Shown: positions 32,650 through 41,803, counted from the stretch's first letter. The stretch is 64,000 bases of DNA from Streptomyces sp. NBC_01788 (GCF_035917575.1 NZ_CP109090.1:5084001-5148000), one strand, 5' to 3'. Made by a program: numbers and translations. The notes: generated by a model not told the origin, from the letters alone.

Positions 32650-33510
32650 CTACGCCAGTCCCCGTCGGGCCACCGCCGGGGGCCGGTGGCCCGCGATGGT
32701 CGCCACCATGTCCAGTACCTGCCGGGTCTCGGCCACCTCGTGCACCCGGTACACCTGGGCCCCCAGCCACGCCGAGACGGCCGTCGTCGCCAGTGTCCCC
32801 ACCAGCCGCTCCTTCACCGGCCTGTCCAGCGTCTCGCCCACGAAGTCCTTGTTGGACAGCGACACCAGCACCGGCCACCCGGTCGCGACCATCTCGCCCA
32901 GCCGCCGCGTCGCCTCCAGACTGTGCCGTGTGTTCTTGCCGAAGTCGTGCCCCGGATCGATCATCACCGACTCCCGCGGCACGCCGAGCGCCACCGCCCG
33001 CTCGGCCAGCCCCACGGTCACCCGGAGGATGTCGGCCATGACGTCGTCGTACGTCACCCGGTGCGGCCGGGTCCGCGGCTCCGCGCCGCCCGCGTGCGTG
33101 CACACCAGGCCGGTCCCGTAGCGCGCCGCGACCTCGGCGAGCCGCGGGTCCACCCCGCCCCACGCGTCGTTCAGCAGGTCCGCACCCGCCTCGCACACGG
33201 CCTCGCCGACATCGGCCCGCCAGGTGTCGACGCTGATGACCACGTCCGGGAACCGCCGCCGCACCTCGGCCACGAAGCCGACCGTCCGCCGGGCCTCCTC
33301 CTCGGCGCTCACCTCGTCACCGGGCCCGGCCTTCACCCCGCCGATGTCGATGATCGCGGCCCCCTCGGCGACCGCCTGCTCCACGCGCGCGAGGGCCGGC
33401 TCGTCACGGAACGTCGACCCCTGGTCGTAGAAGGAGTCCGGGGTCCGGTTGACGATCGCCATGATCACCGGCTCGTGCGCGTCGAATTCGCGCCTGCCCA
33501 GCCTGAGCAT
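32650..33510 (-). CDS. Dihydropteroate synthase-like protein (FolP2 type)
   Basis: A 286-residue TIM-barrel protein with pterin-binding-family motifs: MAIVNRTPDSFYDQGSTF, IIDIGGVKAGPGDEVS, VISVDTWRADV, LLNDAWGG and IDPGHDFGKNTRHS. Canonical FolP has a DIGGESTRPG-type loop; here it is VKAGPG, as in mycobacterial FolP2, which to my knowledge does not replace FolP1. The role may therefore differ from sulfonamide-sensitive folate synthesis. It is divergent from the DivIVA-domain gene. Confidence 0.88.
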   Translation of the reverse strand: MLRLGRREFDAHEPVIMAIVNRTPDSFYDQGSTFRDEPALARVEQAVAEGAAIIDIGGVKAGPGDEVSAEEEARRTVGFVAEVRRRFPDVVISVDTWRADVGEAVCEAGADLLNDAWGGVDPRLAEVAARYGTGLVCTHAGGAEPRTRPHRVTYDDVMADILRVTVGLAERAVALGVPRESVMIDPGHDFGKNTRHSLEATRRLGEMVATGWPVLVSLSNKDFVGETLDRPVKERLVGTLATTAVSAWLGAQVYRVHEVAETRQVLDMVATIAGHRPPAVARRGLA

Positions 33511-33667
33511 CCCCTGTGACCTCTTCCTCTTCTTCCCGGTCCTGCCCGGTCCTGCCCGGCCCCGCCCGGTCTTTCCCCGGTCATCGGCCGTCTGCGACCC
33601 TAACTGTCAGCGTCGCATGGCACGATCGGACCCTGACAGATACGACAGACTCCGTGGGGACCGAGCG

Positions 33668-34024
33668 ATGGTTATGTTCTTCTTCCTGGTCGTCGCGCTC
33701 GCCGTCGTGGTCGCCGCGGTGACCCTGGCGGTGGTGGGCGGCGGCGAGGGAACCGGGCCGCTGCCCGAGGCGGCGCCCGAGCGGCTCCTGGACCCGCTGC
33801 CGCCGGACCGCCCCGTGGACCGCCAGGACGTGGAGAGCCTCCGCTTCCCGATGACCGTCCGGGGCTACCGCATGGCGGACGTGGACGACGCCCTCAGCCG
33901 GATCGGCGCCGAAATCGCCGAGCGCGACGCGCGGATCGCCGACCTGGAGTCCGCACTGGCCGGCGCCCGGGCCGCGGCCGCCCACGTCCACCTGACCAAG
34001 CCCGAGCAGGAGGACCAGCGGTGA
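33668..34024 (+). CDS. DivIVA-domain small membrane protein
   Basis: A 118-residue protein. One N-terminal helix (FFFLVVALAVVVAAVTLAVV) is followed by a Pro-rich linker and the DivIVA N-domain motif RFPMTVRGYRMADVDDALSRI. A short coiled coil comes next (IGAEIAERDARIADLESALAGARA). DivIVA proteins mark curved membrane and polar growth sites; this short form may be a membrane-linked helper. It overlaps tag by 4 nt (GTGA). The pair matches the Rv1209-Rv1210 order as I recall it. Confidence 0.88.
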   Translation: MVMFFFLVVALAVVVAAVTLAVVGGGEGTGPLPEAAPERLLDPLPPDRPVDRQDVESLRFPMTVRGYRMADVDDALSRIGAEIAERDARIADLESALAGARAAAAHVHLTKPEQEDQR

Positions 34025-34620
34025 CGGACGACACCCTGACGCCGGGCGCCGCGATCGCCGGCCCGGACGGCGCCCCGCGCTGCCCGTGGGCGCTGTCCGC
34101 GGCGGAGTACGTGGCCTACCACGACGAGGAGTGGGGCCGCCCGGTCCACGGCGACGACGCGCTCTACGAACGTCTCTGCCTGGAGGCCTTCCAGTCCGGC
34201 CTGTCCTGGATCACCATCCTGCGCCGCCGCACCGGCTTCCGCGCAGCCTTCGCCGACTTCAAGATCGCGGCGGTGGCGGACTTCACCGACGACGACCGGG
34301 AGCGGCTGCTCGCCGACCCGGGCATCATCCGCAACCGCGCCAAGATCGACGCGACGATCGCCAACGCGCGCGTGCTCGTCGACTGGGCCCCGGGCGAACT
34401 GGACGCCTTCATCTGGTCCCACGCCCCCGACCCCGCCACCCGCCCGGTACCGAGGACCCTCTCCGACGTTCCGGCGGTCACTCCCGAGTCCACGGCCCTG
34501 TCGAAGGCCCTGAAGAAGCGCGGCCTGCGCTTCGTCGGCCCGACGACGGCGTACGCCCTGATGCAGGCGTGCGGCCTGGTCGACGACCACCTCGCGGACT
34601 GCGTGGCGCGCCGCCCCTGA
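34021..34620 (+). CDS. tag: DNA-3-methyladenine glycosylase I
   Basis: A 199-residue glycosylase of the Tag family. It has RCPWALSAAEYVAYHDEEWGRPVHGDDALYERLCLEAFQSGLSWITIL, the IIRNRAKIDATIANARVL helix, and the C-terminal KRGLRFVGPTTAYALMQACGLVDDHLADC. The zinc site is formed by the early Cys and His with the late His and Cys. It excises 3-methyladenine from alkylated DNA. GTG 34021 overlaps the preceding stop. Confidence 0.93.
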   Translation: MTDDTLTPGAAIAGPDGAPRCPWALSAAEYVAYHDEEWGRPVHGDDALYERLCLEAFQSGLSWITILRRRTGFRAAFADFKIAAVADFTDDDRERLLADPGIIRNRAKIDATIANARVLVDWAPGELDAFIWSHAPDPATRPVPRTLSDVPAVTPESTALSKALKKRGLRFVGPTTAYALMQACGLVDDHLADCVARRP

Positions 34621-34640
34621 CCCGGCCGGCCGGGGGCGGC
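34610..34640. terminator. Terminator overlapping the tag stop codon
   Basis: GCCGCCCC (34610-34617) pairs with GGGGCGGC (34633-34640), with a second internal CCGGCCGG palindrome in the loop. It lies between convergent genes. Confidence 0.6.
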
Positions 34641-34657
34641 ACCGACCCGCAGCGCGG

Positions 34658-35461
34658 TCAGCGGCCCAGATACGCCGGCTTCTCCTTGTTCACGAACGCC
34701 CGCACGGCGATCGCGTGGTCCTCGGACTGCCCGGCCCTGGTCTGGAGCTCCTCCTCCTTGAGGAGGGTCTCCTCCAGGGAGTGCGTCAGCCCGTGGGCCA
34801 CCGCCTCCTTCAGCGCCGCGTACGCCACCGTCGGGCCCTCGGCCAGCGCCCGCGCCGTCCGCTCCGCCTCGGCCCGCAGTTCGGCGGCCGGCACGACCCG
34901 GTTGGCGATGCCCAGGTCGAGGGCCTCCTGGGCGGTGATACGACGCGGGAAGAGCAGCAGGTCGGTGGCGCGGGACGGTCCCACCACCCGCGGCAGCGTC
35001 CACGAGATCCCCGAGTCCCCGGCGAGCGCGACGCCCGCGAACGAGGTGTTGAAGGACGCCGTGTCCGCCACGATCCGGTAGTCGGCGGCGAGCGCGAAGC
35101 CGAAGCCCGCCCCGGCAGCGACCCCGTTCACCGCGGCGACCACCGGCTTCCGTGCCCCCGCCAGCGCCCGCACGATCGGGCTGTAGTGCTCCCGCACGGT
35201 GCTCATGACCTGCCCGGACCCGGTCTCCCGGTCGGCGGCCAGCAGCCCGATGTGCTCCTTGAGGTCCTGGCCCACGCAGAACGCCCGGTCCCCGGCGGCG
35301 GTCAGCAGCACCGCCCGCACGGCGCCGTCGTCCGCCGCCTCCCGGGCCGCGTCCCGGAGGGCGACCTTGGCATCGACGTTCAGCGCGTTCATCGCCTCGG
35401 GGCGGTTCAGCGTGATCGTCGCGAGTCCGTCGCTCACCTCGTAGAGCACGGTGTCGGCCAT
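34658..35461 (-). CDS. Enoyl-CoA hydratase/isomerase family protein
   Basis: A 267-residue crotonase-fold enzyme. The first oxyanion-hole segment is DRAFCVGQDLKEH and the second is KPVVAAVNGVAAGAGFGFALAADYRI. The usual glutamate pair of hydratases is not obvious: the second position reads SFAGVALAGDSGISWTLPRVVG with an Asp, as in PaaG-like isomerases. A role in fatty acid or phenylacetyl-CoA degradation is possible. ATG 35461 with an upstream GGAGGGG. Confidence 0.9.
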   Translation of the reverse strand: MADTVLYEVSDGLATITLNRPEAMNALNVDAKVALRDAAREAADDGAVRAVLLTAAGDRAFCVGQDLKEHIGLLAADRETGSGQVMSTVREHYSPIVRALAGARKPVVAAVNGVAAGAGFGFALAADYRIVADTASFNTSFAGVALAGDSGISWTLPRVVGPSRATDLLLFPRRITAQEALDLGIANRVVPAAELRAEAERTARALAEGPTVAYAALKEAVAHGLTHSLEETLLKEEELQTRAGQSEDHAIAVRAFVNKEKPAYLGR

Positions 35462-35862
35462 GGGGCATCCCCTCCGGTGTCGCCTCGTCGACGTACCGCT
35501 CGGTACGTCGTGGTCCGTCGCGGTCCGAGGACAGCATGACGGAGATCACCGGGCAGGGTGCGGACCCGGCATGTGACCTGCGTCAAAGAATTCCGGCGCG
35601 TCCGCGGCCGGCGGGCGGACGCGTGGGAGCGCAGTATCGCAGCCACATCGCCGAATTGGGTGGTTTTGCTCGCGCGCGTTGCCCAAGCGATGCCAACTGA
35701 TGTTGGTCATCGGGTCCTGGGATGCGGGATAATGGCTTGGAAGCAATGTGTTCGATGCCGGTGTCGCGTGTCCTGTGCCGTTCTGGGCAGGGACCGTGCG
35801 CGTGCCCTTTCGGTGGGCCGTCGGCTTTGACGATGAGCTGGGTTTCAGGAAGGGGAACGAGC
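35462..35862. other. Intergenic region upstream of the DUF3117 gene
   Basis: About 400 bp without a convincing gene. It holds the start region of the leftward hydratase gene and a candidate rightward promoter (35703-35733). The frame open from 35722 is only the upstream extension of the DUF3117 gene. Confidence 0.6.
35703..35733 (+). promoter_or_regulatory. Candidate sigma-70-type promoter for the DUF3117 gene
   Basis: TTGGTC (35703-35708) and GATAAT (35728-35733) are separated by 19 nt, in a locally AT-richer patch 130 nt before the gene. Confidence 0.4.
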
Positions 35863-36030
35863 ATGGCGGCCATGAAGCCGCGGACGGGTGATGGCCCGCT
35901 CGAGGTGACCAAGGAGGGGCGGGGCATCGTCATGCGCGTTCCGCTCGAAGGCGGCGGTCGGCTCGTCGTCGAGTTGACCCCTGACGAGGCGGATGCGCTC
36001 GGCGACGCCCTCAAGAAGGTCGTCGGCTGA
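35863..36030 (+). CDS. DUF3117 small conserved protein
   Basis: A 55-residue protein (KPRTGDGPLEVTKEGRGIVMRVPLEGGGRLVVELTPDEADALGDALKK). It is almost invariant across actinobacteria and corresponds to Rv1211 in M. tuberculosis. The start is ATG 35863 with AGGAAGGGG upstream. Function unknown. It is followed by a hairpin terminator. Confidence 0.93.
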   Translation: MAAMKPRTGDGPLEVTKEGRGIVMRVPLEGGGRLVVELTPDEADALGDALKKVVG

Positions 36031-36058
36031 CGCGCAAGCGACCATACCCTTTCAGTTG

Positions 36059-36084
36059 CCCCGGCATCGTAAGCGGTGTCGGGG
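36059..36084 (+). terminator. Terminator after the DUF3117 gene
   Basis: CCCCGGCATCG (36059-36069) and CGGTGTCGGGG (36074-36084) form an 11-bp stem with two G-U pairs and a TAAG tetraloop. Confidence 0.8.
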
Positions 36085-36129
36085 TCGCTGTCTTTCCAGG
36101 GGTGCGCGACGCGCGGGTGACGGGGGCGC

Positions 36130-36762
36130 TCAGCGCTTGACGGCACACAGCAGTCCGTCGCCCACCGGCAGCAGTGACGGCGTCAGATCGGGGCTCTCGC
36201 GCACCGTGCGCAGCAGTTCCCGCAGCCGCACGACCTCCGTCGGCTGCGGTCCCGAGTCCACCGTCCGCCCGTGCGCGAAGACACCCTCGAAGGCGACGAG
36301 GCCTCCCGGTCTCAGCAGGCGCAACGATTCAGCGAGGTACTCGGGGAACTCCAGCCGGTCGCCGTCGCAGAACACGAGGTCGTATCCGGCGTCCGCGAGG
36401 CGGGGCAGCACGTCCAGGGCGCGGCCGGGGATGAAGCGGGCGCGGTTGCCCGCGAAGCCGGCGGCGCGGAAGGCCTGGCGGGCGAACTGCTGGTGCTCCG
36501 GCTCGGGATCGACGGTGGTCAGCACCCCGTCGGGGCGCATGCCGTGCAGCAGGTGGATCCCGGAGACCCCGGTGCCGGTGCCGATCTCCGCGACCGCCTT
36601 CGCGTCCACGGTGGCGGCCAGCAACCGCAGCGCGGCGCCCGCGCCGGGCGACACCGAGCGCAGCCCTGCGTCACGGGCCCGCTCACGGGCCCAGCGCAGC
36701 GCGTCGTCCTCGGCGACATAGGCGTCGGCGAACGCCCAGCTCGTCTGCCGGTTGCCGGTAAT
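36130..36762 (-). CDS. Class I SAM-dependent O-methyltransferase
   Basis: A methyltransferase_3 family protein of about 210 residues: VAEIGTGTGVSGIHLL (SAM motif I), TTVDPEPEHQQFARQAF, YDLVFCDGDRLEFPEYL (metal and catalytic region) and LLRPGGLVAFEGV. Similar to mycobacterial Rv1220c, which also lies divergent to sigE. Start problem: between 36957 and the domain the frame has no ATG, GTG or TTG. The best ribosome site (AGGAG) is 6 nt before ATT 36762, so ATT may be the start. The alternative 36957 would run over the sigma gene's promoter region. Substrate unknown. Confidence 0.85.
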   Translation of the reverse strand: MTGNRQTSWAFADAYVAEDDALRWARERARDAGLRSVSPGAGAALRLLAATVDAKAVAEIGTGTGVSGIHLLHGMRPDGVLTTVDPEPEHQQFARQAFRAAGFAGNRARFIPGRALDVLPRLADAGYDLVFCDGDRLEFPEYLAESLRLLRPGGLVAFEGVFAHGRTVDSGPQPTEVVRLRELLRTVRESPDLTPSLLPVGDGLLCAVKR

Positions 36763-37001
36763 GACCCTCTCCTGTCCCGTGGTTGCCTGGGCGTGACTGT
36801 ATCCGCTGGGGCCGGGAACCCGCAGATGGGACCGGTCGTTTGAAGGGGTGAGGAAGCGACACCGGGCGCGACGGCGGTGTGGACGGGGGGTATGGGATGG
36901 ATCGGGACACGGAGCAAGTGCTGACGCAGCCGCACCAGCCGGACCAGCACGTGTCAAATTCTCGTAAAACTGCTTATCCGGAGCTAACGGGCGAGGTGGC
37001 T

Positions 37002-37775
37002 ATGGTAGGGGCTCCACTGGACACCACCAGAGCCGACAGGGGAGGTGCGGCTGCACCTGTGGATCGGAGAGGAGTGCTACGGCGCTTTCTCGGATCGGCA
37101 GGCAGGCCGAAATCCGTGACCAACACCGCTGCCGACGTGACCCACGCCACCGAATCCGCCCAGACCGCGACCTTCTCGACCGACGCGGACGGGCAGGCGT
37201 GGACTCCGCCCACCTGGGAGGAGATCGTCAGCACGCACAGTGGCCGCGTCTACCGCCTGGCCTACCGCCTCACCGGCAACCAGCACGACGCCGAGGACCT
37301 CACCCAGGAGGTCTTCGTCCGCGTCTTCCGCTCGCTGTCGACCTACACGCCGGGCACCTTCGAGGGCTGGCTGCACCGCATCACCACGAACCTCTTCCTG
37401 GACATGGTCCGCCGCAAGCAGCGCATCCGCTTCGACGCGCTGGGCGACGACGCGGCCGAGCGGCTGGCCAGCAAGGAGCCCACCCCGCAGCAGCTCTTCA
37501 ACGACGCGCACTTCGACGCGGACGTCCAGCAGGCCCTGGACACCCTCGCGCCCGAGTTCCGTGCCGCGGTCGTCCTGTGCGACATCGAAGGACTGTCGTA
37601 CGAGGAGATCGCCGCGACCCTGGGCGTCAAGCTCGGCACGGTGCGCTCCCGCATCCACCGCGGCCGTTCGCAGCTGCGCAAGGCCCTCGCGCACCGCTCG
37701 CCGCAGGCCCGGGCGGGACGCCGCGGCTTCGTGGCCACGGTCCCCGCGCTGGGGGGAGGGGGCGCGCCCGCGTGA
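37002..37775 (+). CDS. sigE: ECF RNA polymerase sigma factor, SigE type
   Basis: About 257 residues from ATG 37002 (GAGGTGG 6 nt upstream); GTG 36879 and ATG 36897 are in-frame alternatives, and mycobacterial SigE is likewise known with several starts. Sigma region 2 is [60 protein letters not shown]. Region 4 is [46 protein letters not shown]. It is the orthologue type of M. tuberculosis SigE, not S. coelicolor SigE. It is coupled to its zinc anti-sigma gene (GTGA overlap), with htrA and tatB following, which points to envelope stress control. Confidence 0.9.
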   Translation: MVGAPLDTTRADRGGAAAPVDRRGVLRRFLGSAGRPKSVTNTAADVTHATESAQTATFSTDADGQAWTPPTWEEIVSTHSGRVYRLAYRLTGNQHDAEDLTQEVFVRVFRSLSTYTPGTFEGWLHRITTNLFLDMVRRKQRIRFDALGDDAAERLASKEPTPQQLFNDAHFDADVQQALDTLAPEFRAAVVLCDIEGLSYEEIAATLGVKLGTVRSRIHRGRSQLRKALAHRSPQARAGRRGFVATVPALGGGGAPA

Positions 37776-38722
37776 GTGGATCACGACCTGACCCCGCGGG
37801 GCGTCTCGCGGAACAGCACCTGGGAGACCGGCTCGCCGCCCTCGTGGACGGCGAGCTCGGTCACGACATGCGCGACCGTGCCCTGGCGCACGTGGCCACC
37901 TGCCCGAAGTGCAAGGCGGAGGTCGACGCGCAGCGCCGTCTGAAGAACGTCTTCGCCCAGGCGGCCCCGCCGCCTCCCTCCGAGAGCTTCCTGGCACGCC
38001 TCCAGGGCCTCCCGGGGGGTGGTACCGACGTTGGTGGCGGTTCACCGCTGGGCGGGGGAGGGCTGCCCGGAGGGTTGTCCTCCCGCTCCGGAGTGTTCGG
38101 GGTGAACCGCGGCGAGCAGTTCGAGTTCGGCTATGTGCCGGCCCGCCCGCATCCCACCGACCCCGCGGAGGACCACGGCTTCCGGATCCACCCCGTGGGC
38201 CGTGCCGACAGCGAGCGGTCCGCCTCGCGGGGGCTGCGGTTCGCGTTCGTCGCCGCCGGGGCGGTGTCGCTGGCCGCCCTCGCCCTGGGCGGGATGACCA
38301 CCGGTTCGGCGGGTGACGCCGTGGAGGCGCGCGGAGGCTCCGGGAACGGCAGCAATGTGACTCCGGCGCGCACGGCGGGCACGGGCGCCGCATCGGGCTC
38401 CGACACCGCGCGGCGCCGCCAGTCGGCCACGCCGCAGTCGGCACAGGGGCAGCGGTCGTCGGGCTCGGCGCAGGCGGCCTCGACGCCGCTGGCCGCACCG
38501 CTGCTGCCGGGGGCCGTGCCTCCCGGCGGGCAGGCGCAGGACGTGATGCATCCGCTGACCACCCCGGTGGTCGCCGGAGCGGCCGTGATGTCCCCGCTGA
38601 TACGTCCGCTCACCACGAACCCGCCCATCTCCCTGACCTCGTGGTCCGCCGACCCGGACTACATGGCCCCGAGCCTGCTCAGGGCGCCCTCTCCCTCCGT
38701 CTCCTCCCGTACCACGCACTGA
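37772..38722 (+). CDS. Zinc-binding membrane anti-sigma factor (RseA-like)
   Basis: A 316-residue protein. The N-terminal anti-sigma domain carries HxxxCxxC (His40, Cys44, Cys47 in [12 protein letters not shown]), the ZAS signature that binds the sigma factor and can respond to oxidation. A hydrophobic segment ([23 protein letters not shown], near residue 155) is followed by a long Ser/Ala/Pro-rich outside part. It should hold the sigma factor at the membrane until released, perhaps by proteolysis or thiol stress. GTG 37772 overlaps the sigma stop. Confidence 0.9.
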   Translation: MSGSRPDPAGRLAEQHLGDRLAALVDGELGHDMRDRALAHVATCPKCKAEVDAQRRLKNVFAQAAPPPPSESFLARLQGLPGGGTDVGGGSPLGGGGLPGGLSSRSGVFGVNRGEQFEFGYVPARPHPTDPAEDHGFRIHPVGRADSERSASRGLRFAFVAAGAVSLAALALGGMTTGSAGDAVEARGGSGNGSNVTPARTAGTGAASGSDTARRRQSATPQSAQGQRSSGSAQAASTPLAAPLLPGAVPPGGQAQDVMHPLTTPVVAGAAVMSPLIRPLTTNPPISLTSWSADPDYMAPSLLRAPSPSVSSRTTH

Positions 38723-38833
38723 CCGGTCCCTGCGCAGCGGTCCGGGAACCTGGTTGAATCCACGGTGGTCGCGCCCATGACACCGGTCGGGGCGCGGAGT
38801 CGACGCCGTGCCGCGTCCCGCTGTGGGGAGAAC

Positions 38834-41161
38834 ATGAACGAGGGCAAGCCCACGAAGTCCGCCCGCCCGAAGTGGTGGAGCCGCTCGGTCCCTCCGGACG
38901 CCCGGCCGGAGGGCACGCCGGCGCCGGACGCGTCGGCCGACGAGGCTTCCGACGGCGGCGTGGCAGCGGGTGGGGCGTCCACCCCGAGCTCGGACCCGGG
39001 CTCGGACCCCGTACAGACCGCGGTGCCCGGACCTGCCGTCGGGGACGGCGACTACGAGCTGGAACGCCCGCTCCCGGCTTCCGGCGACTTCGAACTCGCT
39101 CAGCCCCGTCCGCCGTTCGCCGGGGTGGAGGACACCCACCTTGGGGCGGCGGACGCACCGGCGGCGCCGGCGGTGCCCGGCGAGCCTGCCGCACCCGCCG
39201 CGCCGGCGACCCCGGTCGGTCCCGGTGCCCCCGCCGTCTCGGGCGAGACGGGCGCCGACCGGCCCCTGGAGGGCCTCTCCGGGCCCGTCGACTCCTCCAG
39301 CGGCTCCGGCGAGCGTCCCAGCCCCCTGCACGACCCCGACCCCTACAGCACCCCTCCGTACGGCGAGCCCGGCCCCTGGGCGCCCGCACCACCGGTTCAG
39401 CACCCGACGGTGACACCCGCGCACTCCTCCGGCACACCGGCCGCAGCGCCCCAGGGCACGCCCGCCCCGGACGCCGAGCTGTACGGTCCGGCGCCCGTGG
39501 CACCTCAGCCTGGTGCCCCGGCTCCCACGCCTCCGGCGCCGCCCGGCTCGCCCTCGTCGCCGCAGGCGCCGGCCGCGGCGCCCCAGGGCACGCCCGCCGT
39601 GGACGCCGAGCTGTACGGTCCGGCGCCCGTGGCACCTCAGCCGGGTGCCCCGGCTCCCACGCCTCCGGCACCGCCCGGCCCGCCCTCGTCGCCGCAGGCG
39701 CCGGCCGCGGCGCCCCAGGGCACGCCCGCCCCGGACGCCCCGCTGTACGGTCCGGCGCCCGTGCCTTCCGGCACGCCCTCGCCGCCGCAGGCGCCGGTCG
39801 ACGCATCCACGGCCGGCGCCGCATCGCACTGGGCGTCCCCCGAGGACGCCGTGCCGACGGGCCCACAGCGAGGGACGCCGCTCGCGGGCGACCCGACGCA
39901 CGGCGCGCCCGCTCAGGCGGTGGGTGACGGGCACGGCGTGCCCTCTCCCGGTGCCGGTGTCTCCGCCGGTCCCTGGGGGCGTTACGACCCCTGGGGTGCC
40001 GCGCCGTTGCAGCAGAGCGGGAGTGGCGTGCTCAGCGCCGAGCAGCGGCACCGGAGGATCACGCGGGCGCTCGTCGGCGGGGCCGTGGTGCTCGCGCTGG
40101 TGTCCGGCGCGCTCGGCGGGCTGGCCGGGGCGTACATCGAGCGCAACGGCGGCCTCGGCACCGTGGAGCTGCCGCAGGCCGGGAAGGAGCCCGCCGGGCG
40201 CGCCCCGGACAGCGTCGCCGGGATCGCCGCGCGGGCCCTGCCCAGTGTGGTGACGCTGCACGTCAGCGGCTCCGGCGAGCAGGGCACCGGCACCGGGTTC
40301 GTGCTCGACGGCCTCGGCCACGTCCTCACCAACAACCACGTCGTCGAGAACGCCGCATCCGGTGGCGACATATCGGTGACCTTCAGCGGCGGCCAGACCG
40401 CCAAGGCCAGGATCGTCGGCCGGGACTCCGGCTACGACCTCGCCGTCGTCCAGGTCCGCGGCGTGCGCGGCCTGACCCCCATCCCCCTCGGCAACTCCGA
40501 CAACGTGCAGGTGGGCGACCCGGTCGTGGCCATCGGCGCGCCCTTCGACCTCGCCAACACCGTCACCTCCGGCATCATCAGCGCCAAGGAGCGGCCCATC
40601 ACGGCCGGCGGTGAGAAGGGCGACGGCAGCGACGTGTCCTACGTCGACGCCCTCCAGACCGACGCGCCGATCAACCCCGGCAACTCCGGCGGGCCCCTTC
40701 TCGACTCCCGGGGCCGGGTCGTCGGCATCAACTCCGCGATCCGCTCCGCGGACACCGGCTCCGACCTGCAGACCGGCCAGGCAGGCTCCATCGGCCTGGG
40801 CTTCGCCATCCCCGTCAACCAGGCCAGGCGCGTCGCCGAGGAGCTGATCAAGCACGGCAGGGCCAGCCACCCGGTCATCGGGGTGACCCTGGACATGAAC
40901 TACCCCGGCGACGGAGCCAGGGTCGGCACCAAGGGCCGGGACGGCGGCCCCCCGGTCACCCCCGGCGGTCCCGGCGCCAAGGCGGGCATCAGGGCCGGAG
41001 ACGTCATCACCGCGGTGGACGGCCAACGCGTCCACTCGGGCGAGGAGCTGATAGTCAAGACCCGCGCCCACCGCCCCGGCGACCGCCTGGAGCTGACCGT
41101 CGAACGCGACGGAAAGACACGGAAGGTGTCCCTGATACTCGGGTCTTCGAACAACAACTGA
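38834..41161 (+). CDS. HtrA/DegP-like trypsin-fold serine protease with PDZ domain
   Basis: A 775-residue protein from ATG 38834 (GGGGAG upstream). Residues 1 to about 400 are cytoplasmic and disordered, with 44-residue repeats. One membrane helix follows (ALVGGAVVLALVSGALGGLAGAYI). The protease domain shows the His in LTNNHVVEN, the Asp in GYDLAVVQV and the Ser in NPGNSGGPLL. A PDZ domain (GAKAGIRAGDVITAVDGQRVHSGEEL) ends the protein. It should degrade or process damaged exported proteins, and may act on the anti-sigma factor encoded just upstream. M. tuberculosis Rv1223 is the positional counterpart. Confidence 0.93.
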   Translation: MNEGKPTKSARPKWWSRSVPPDARPEGTPAPDASADEASDGGVAAGGASTPSSDPGSDPVQTAVPGPAVGDGDYELERPLPASGDFELAQPRPPFAGVEDTHLGAADAPAAPAVPGEPAAPAAPATPVGPGAPAVSGETGADRPLEGLSGPVDSSSGSGERPSPLHDPDPYSTPPYGEPGPWAPAPPVQHPTVTPAHSSGTPAAAPQGTPAPDAELYGPAPVAPQPGAPAPTPPAPPGSPSSPQAPAAAPQGTPAVDAELYGPAPVAPQPGAPAPTPPAPPGPPSSPQAPAAAPQGTPAPDAPLYGPAPVPSGTPSPPQAPVDASTAGAASHWASPEDAVPTGPQRGTPLAGDPTHGAPAQAVGDGHGVPSPGAGVSAGPWGRYDPWGAAPLQQSGSGVLSAEQRHRRITRALVGGAVVLALVSGALGGLAGAYIERNGGLGTVELPQAGKEPAGRAPDSVAGIAARALPSVVTLHVSGSGEQGTGTGFVLDGLGHVLTNNHVVENAASGGDISVTFSGGQTAKARIVGRDSGYDLAVVQVRGVRGLTPIPLGNSDNVQVGDPVVAIGAPFDLANTVTSGIISAKERPITAGGEKGDGSDVSYVDALQTDAPINPGNSGGPLLDSRGRVVGINSAIRSADTGSDLQTGQAGSIGLGFAIPVNQARRVAEELIKHGRASHPVIGVTLDMNYPGDGARVGTKGRDGGPPVTPGGPGAKAGIRAGDVITAVDGQRVHSGEELIVKTRAHRPGDRLELTVERDGKTRKVSLILGSSNNN
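39439..39794 (+). repeat. 132-bp in-frame repeats in htrA
   Basis: Units start at 39439, 39571 and 39703 (the third partial), each beginning GGCCGC(A/G)GCGCCCCAGGGC. Each encodes a 44-residue Ala/Pro-rich block with DAELYGPAPVAPQPGAP. Confidence 0.85.
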
Positions 41162-41338
41162 CACATAGCATGAGGAACCGGCCGGAAAGCTCGTCGTGTA
41201 CACGCAGTCCGACACATCGAGGCGGTACCGGTCCGGCACGTGGGACGGGTACCGTGGACCCGGCCCGGACCACGGACAGCCCCACACAGACCGGACCACC
41301 CGAGGGCCGAGGACCGAGGACATCGCAAGGAGCTTCAG

Positions 41339-41803
41339 GTGTTCAATGACATAGGACCGCTCGAGCTGCTGACGATCATCATCGTGGCCGTGCTCGTGTT
41401 CGGCCCCGAAAAGCTCCCGAAGGTCATCCAGGACGTCACGCGCACGATCCGGAAGATCCGCGAGTTCTCGGAGAGCGCCAAGCAGGACATCCGCAGCGAA
41501 CTCGGCCCGGAGTTCAAGGACTTCGAGTTCGAGGACCTCAACCCCAAGACGTTCATCCGCAAGCAGCTGGAAAGCGACGAGCTGGGGCTGAAGGAGATCC
41601 GCAACGGCTTCGACCTGAAGAAGGAGATGGCCGAGATCACGGACGCGGTCAACGGCAACGAGCACGACTCCGCCGCGTCCTCCGGGTCCTCCTCGGGCTC
41701 CGCGGGTTCCCCGGGTCCGTCCGGCGGCCGGATCGACATGACCAAGAAGCCCGAGGGCATCGGCCAGGACGAGCGTCCGCCCTTCGACGCGGACGCCACC
41801 TGA
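41339..41803 (+). CDS. tatB: Sec-independent protein translocase subunit TatB
   Basis: A 154-residue protein with the TatA/B fold: short N-terminus FNDIGPLELLTIIIVAVLVFGPEKLP (membrane helix, hinge FGPEKLP), an amphipathic helix (VIQDVTRTIRKIREFSESAKQDI) and an acidic helical region. The Glu in the N-terminal GPLE motif is the TatB mark. It forms the substrate receptor for folded twin-arginine proteins with TatC. GTG 41339 has AAGGAG. Placement after sigma, anti-sigma and htrA is the conserved actinobacterial order. Confidence 0.93.
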   Translation: MFNDIGPLELLTIIIVAVLVFGPEKLPKVIQDVTRTIRKIREFSESAKQDIRSELGPEFKDFEFEDLNPKTFIRKQLESDELGLKEIRNGFDLKKEMAEITDAVNGNEHDSAASSGSSSGSAGSPGPSGGRIDMTKKPEGIGQDERPPFDADAT

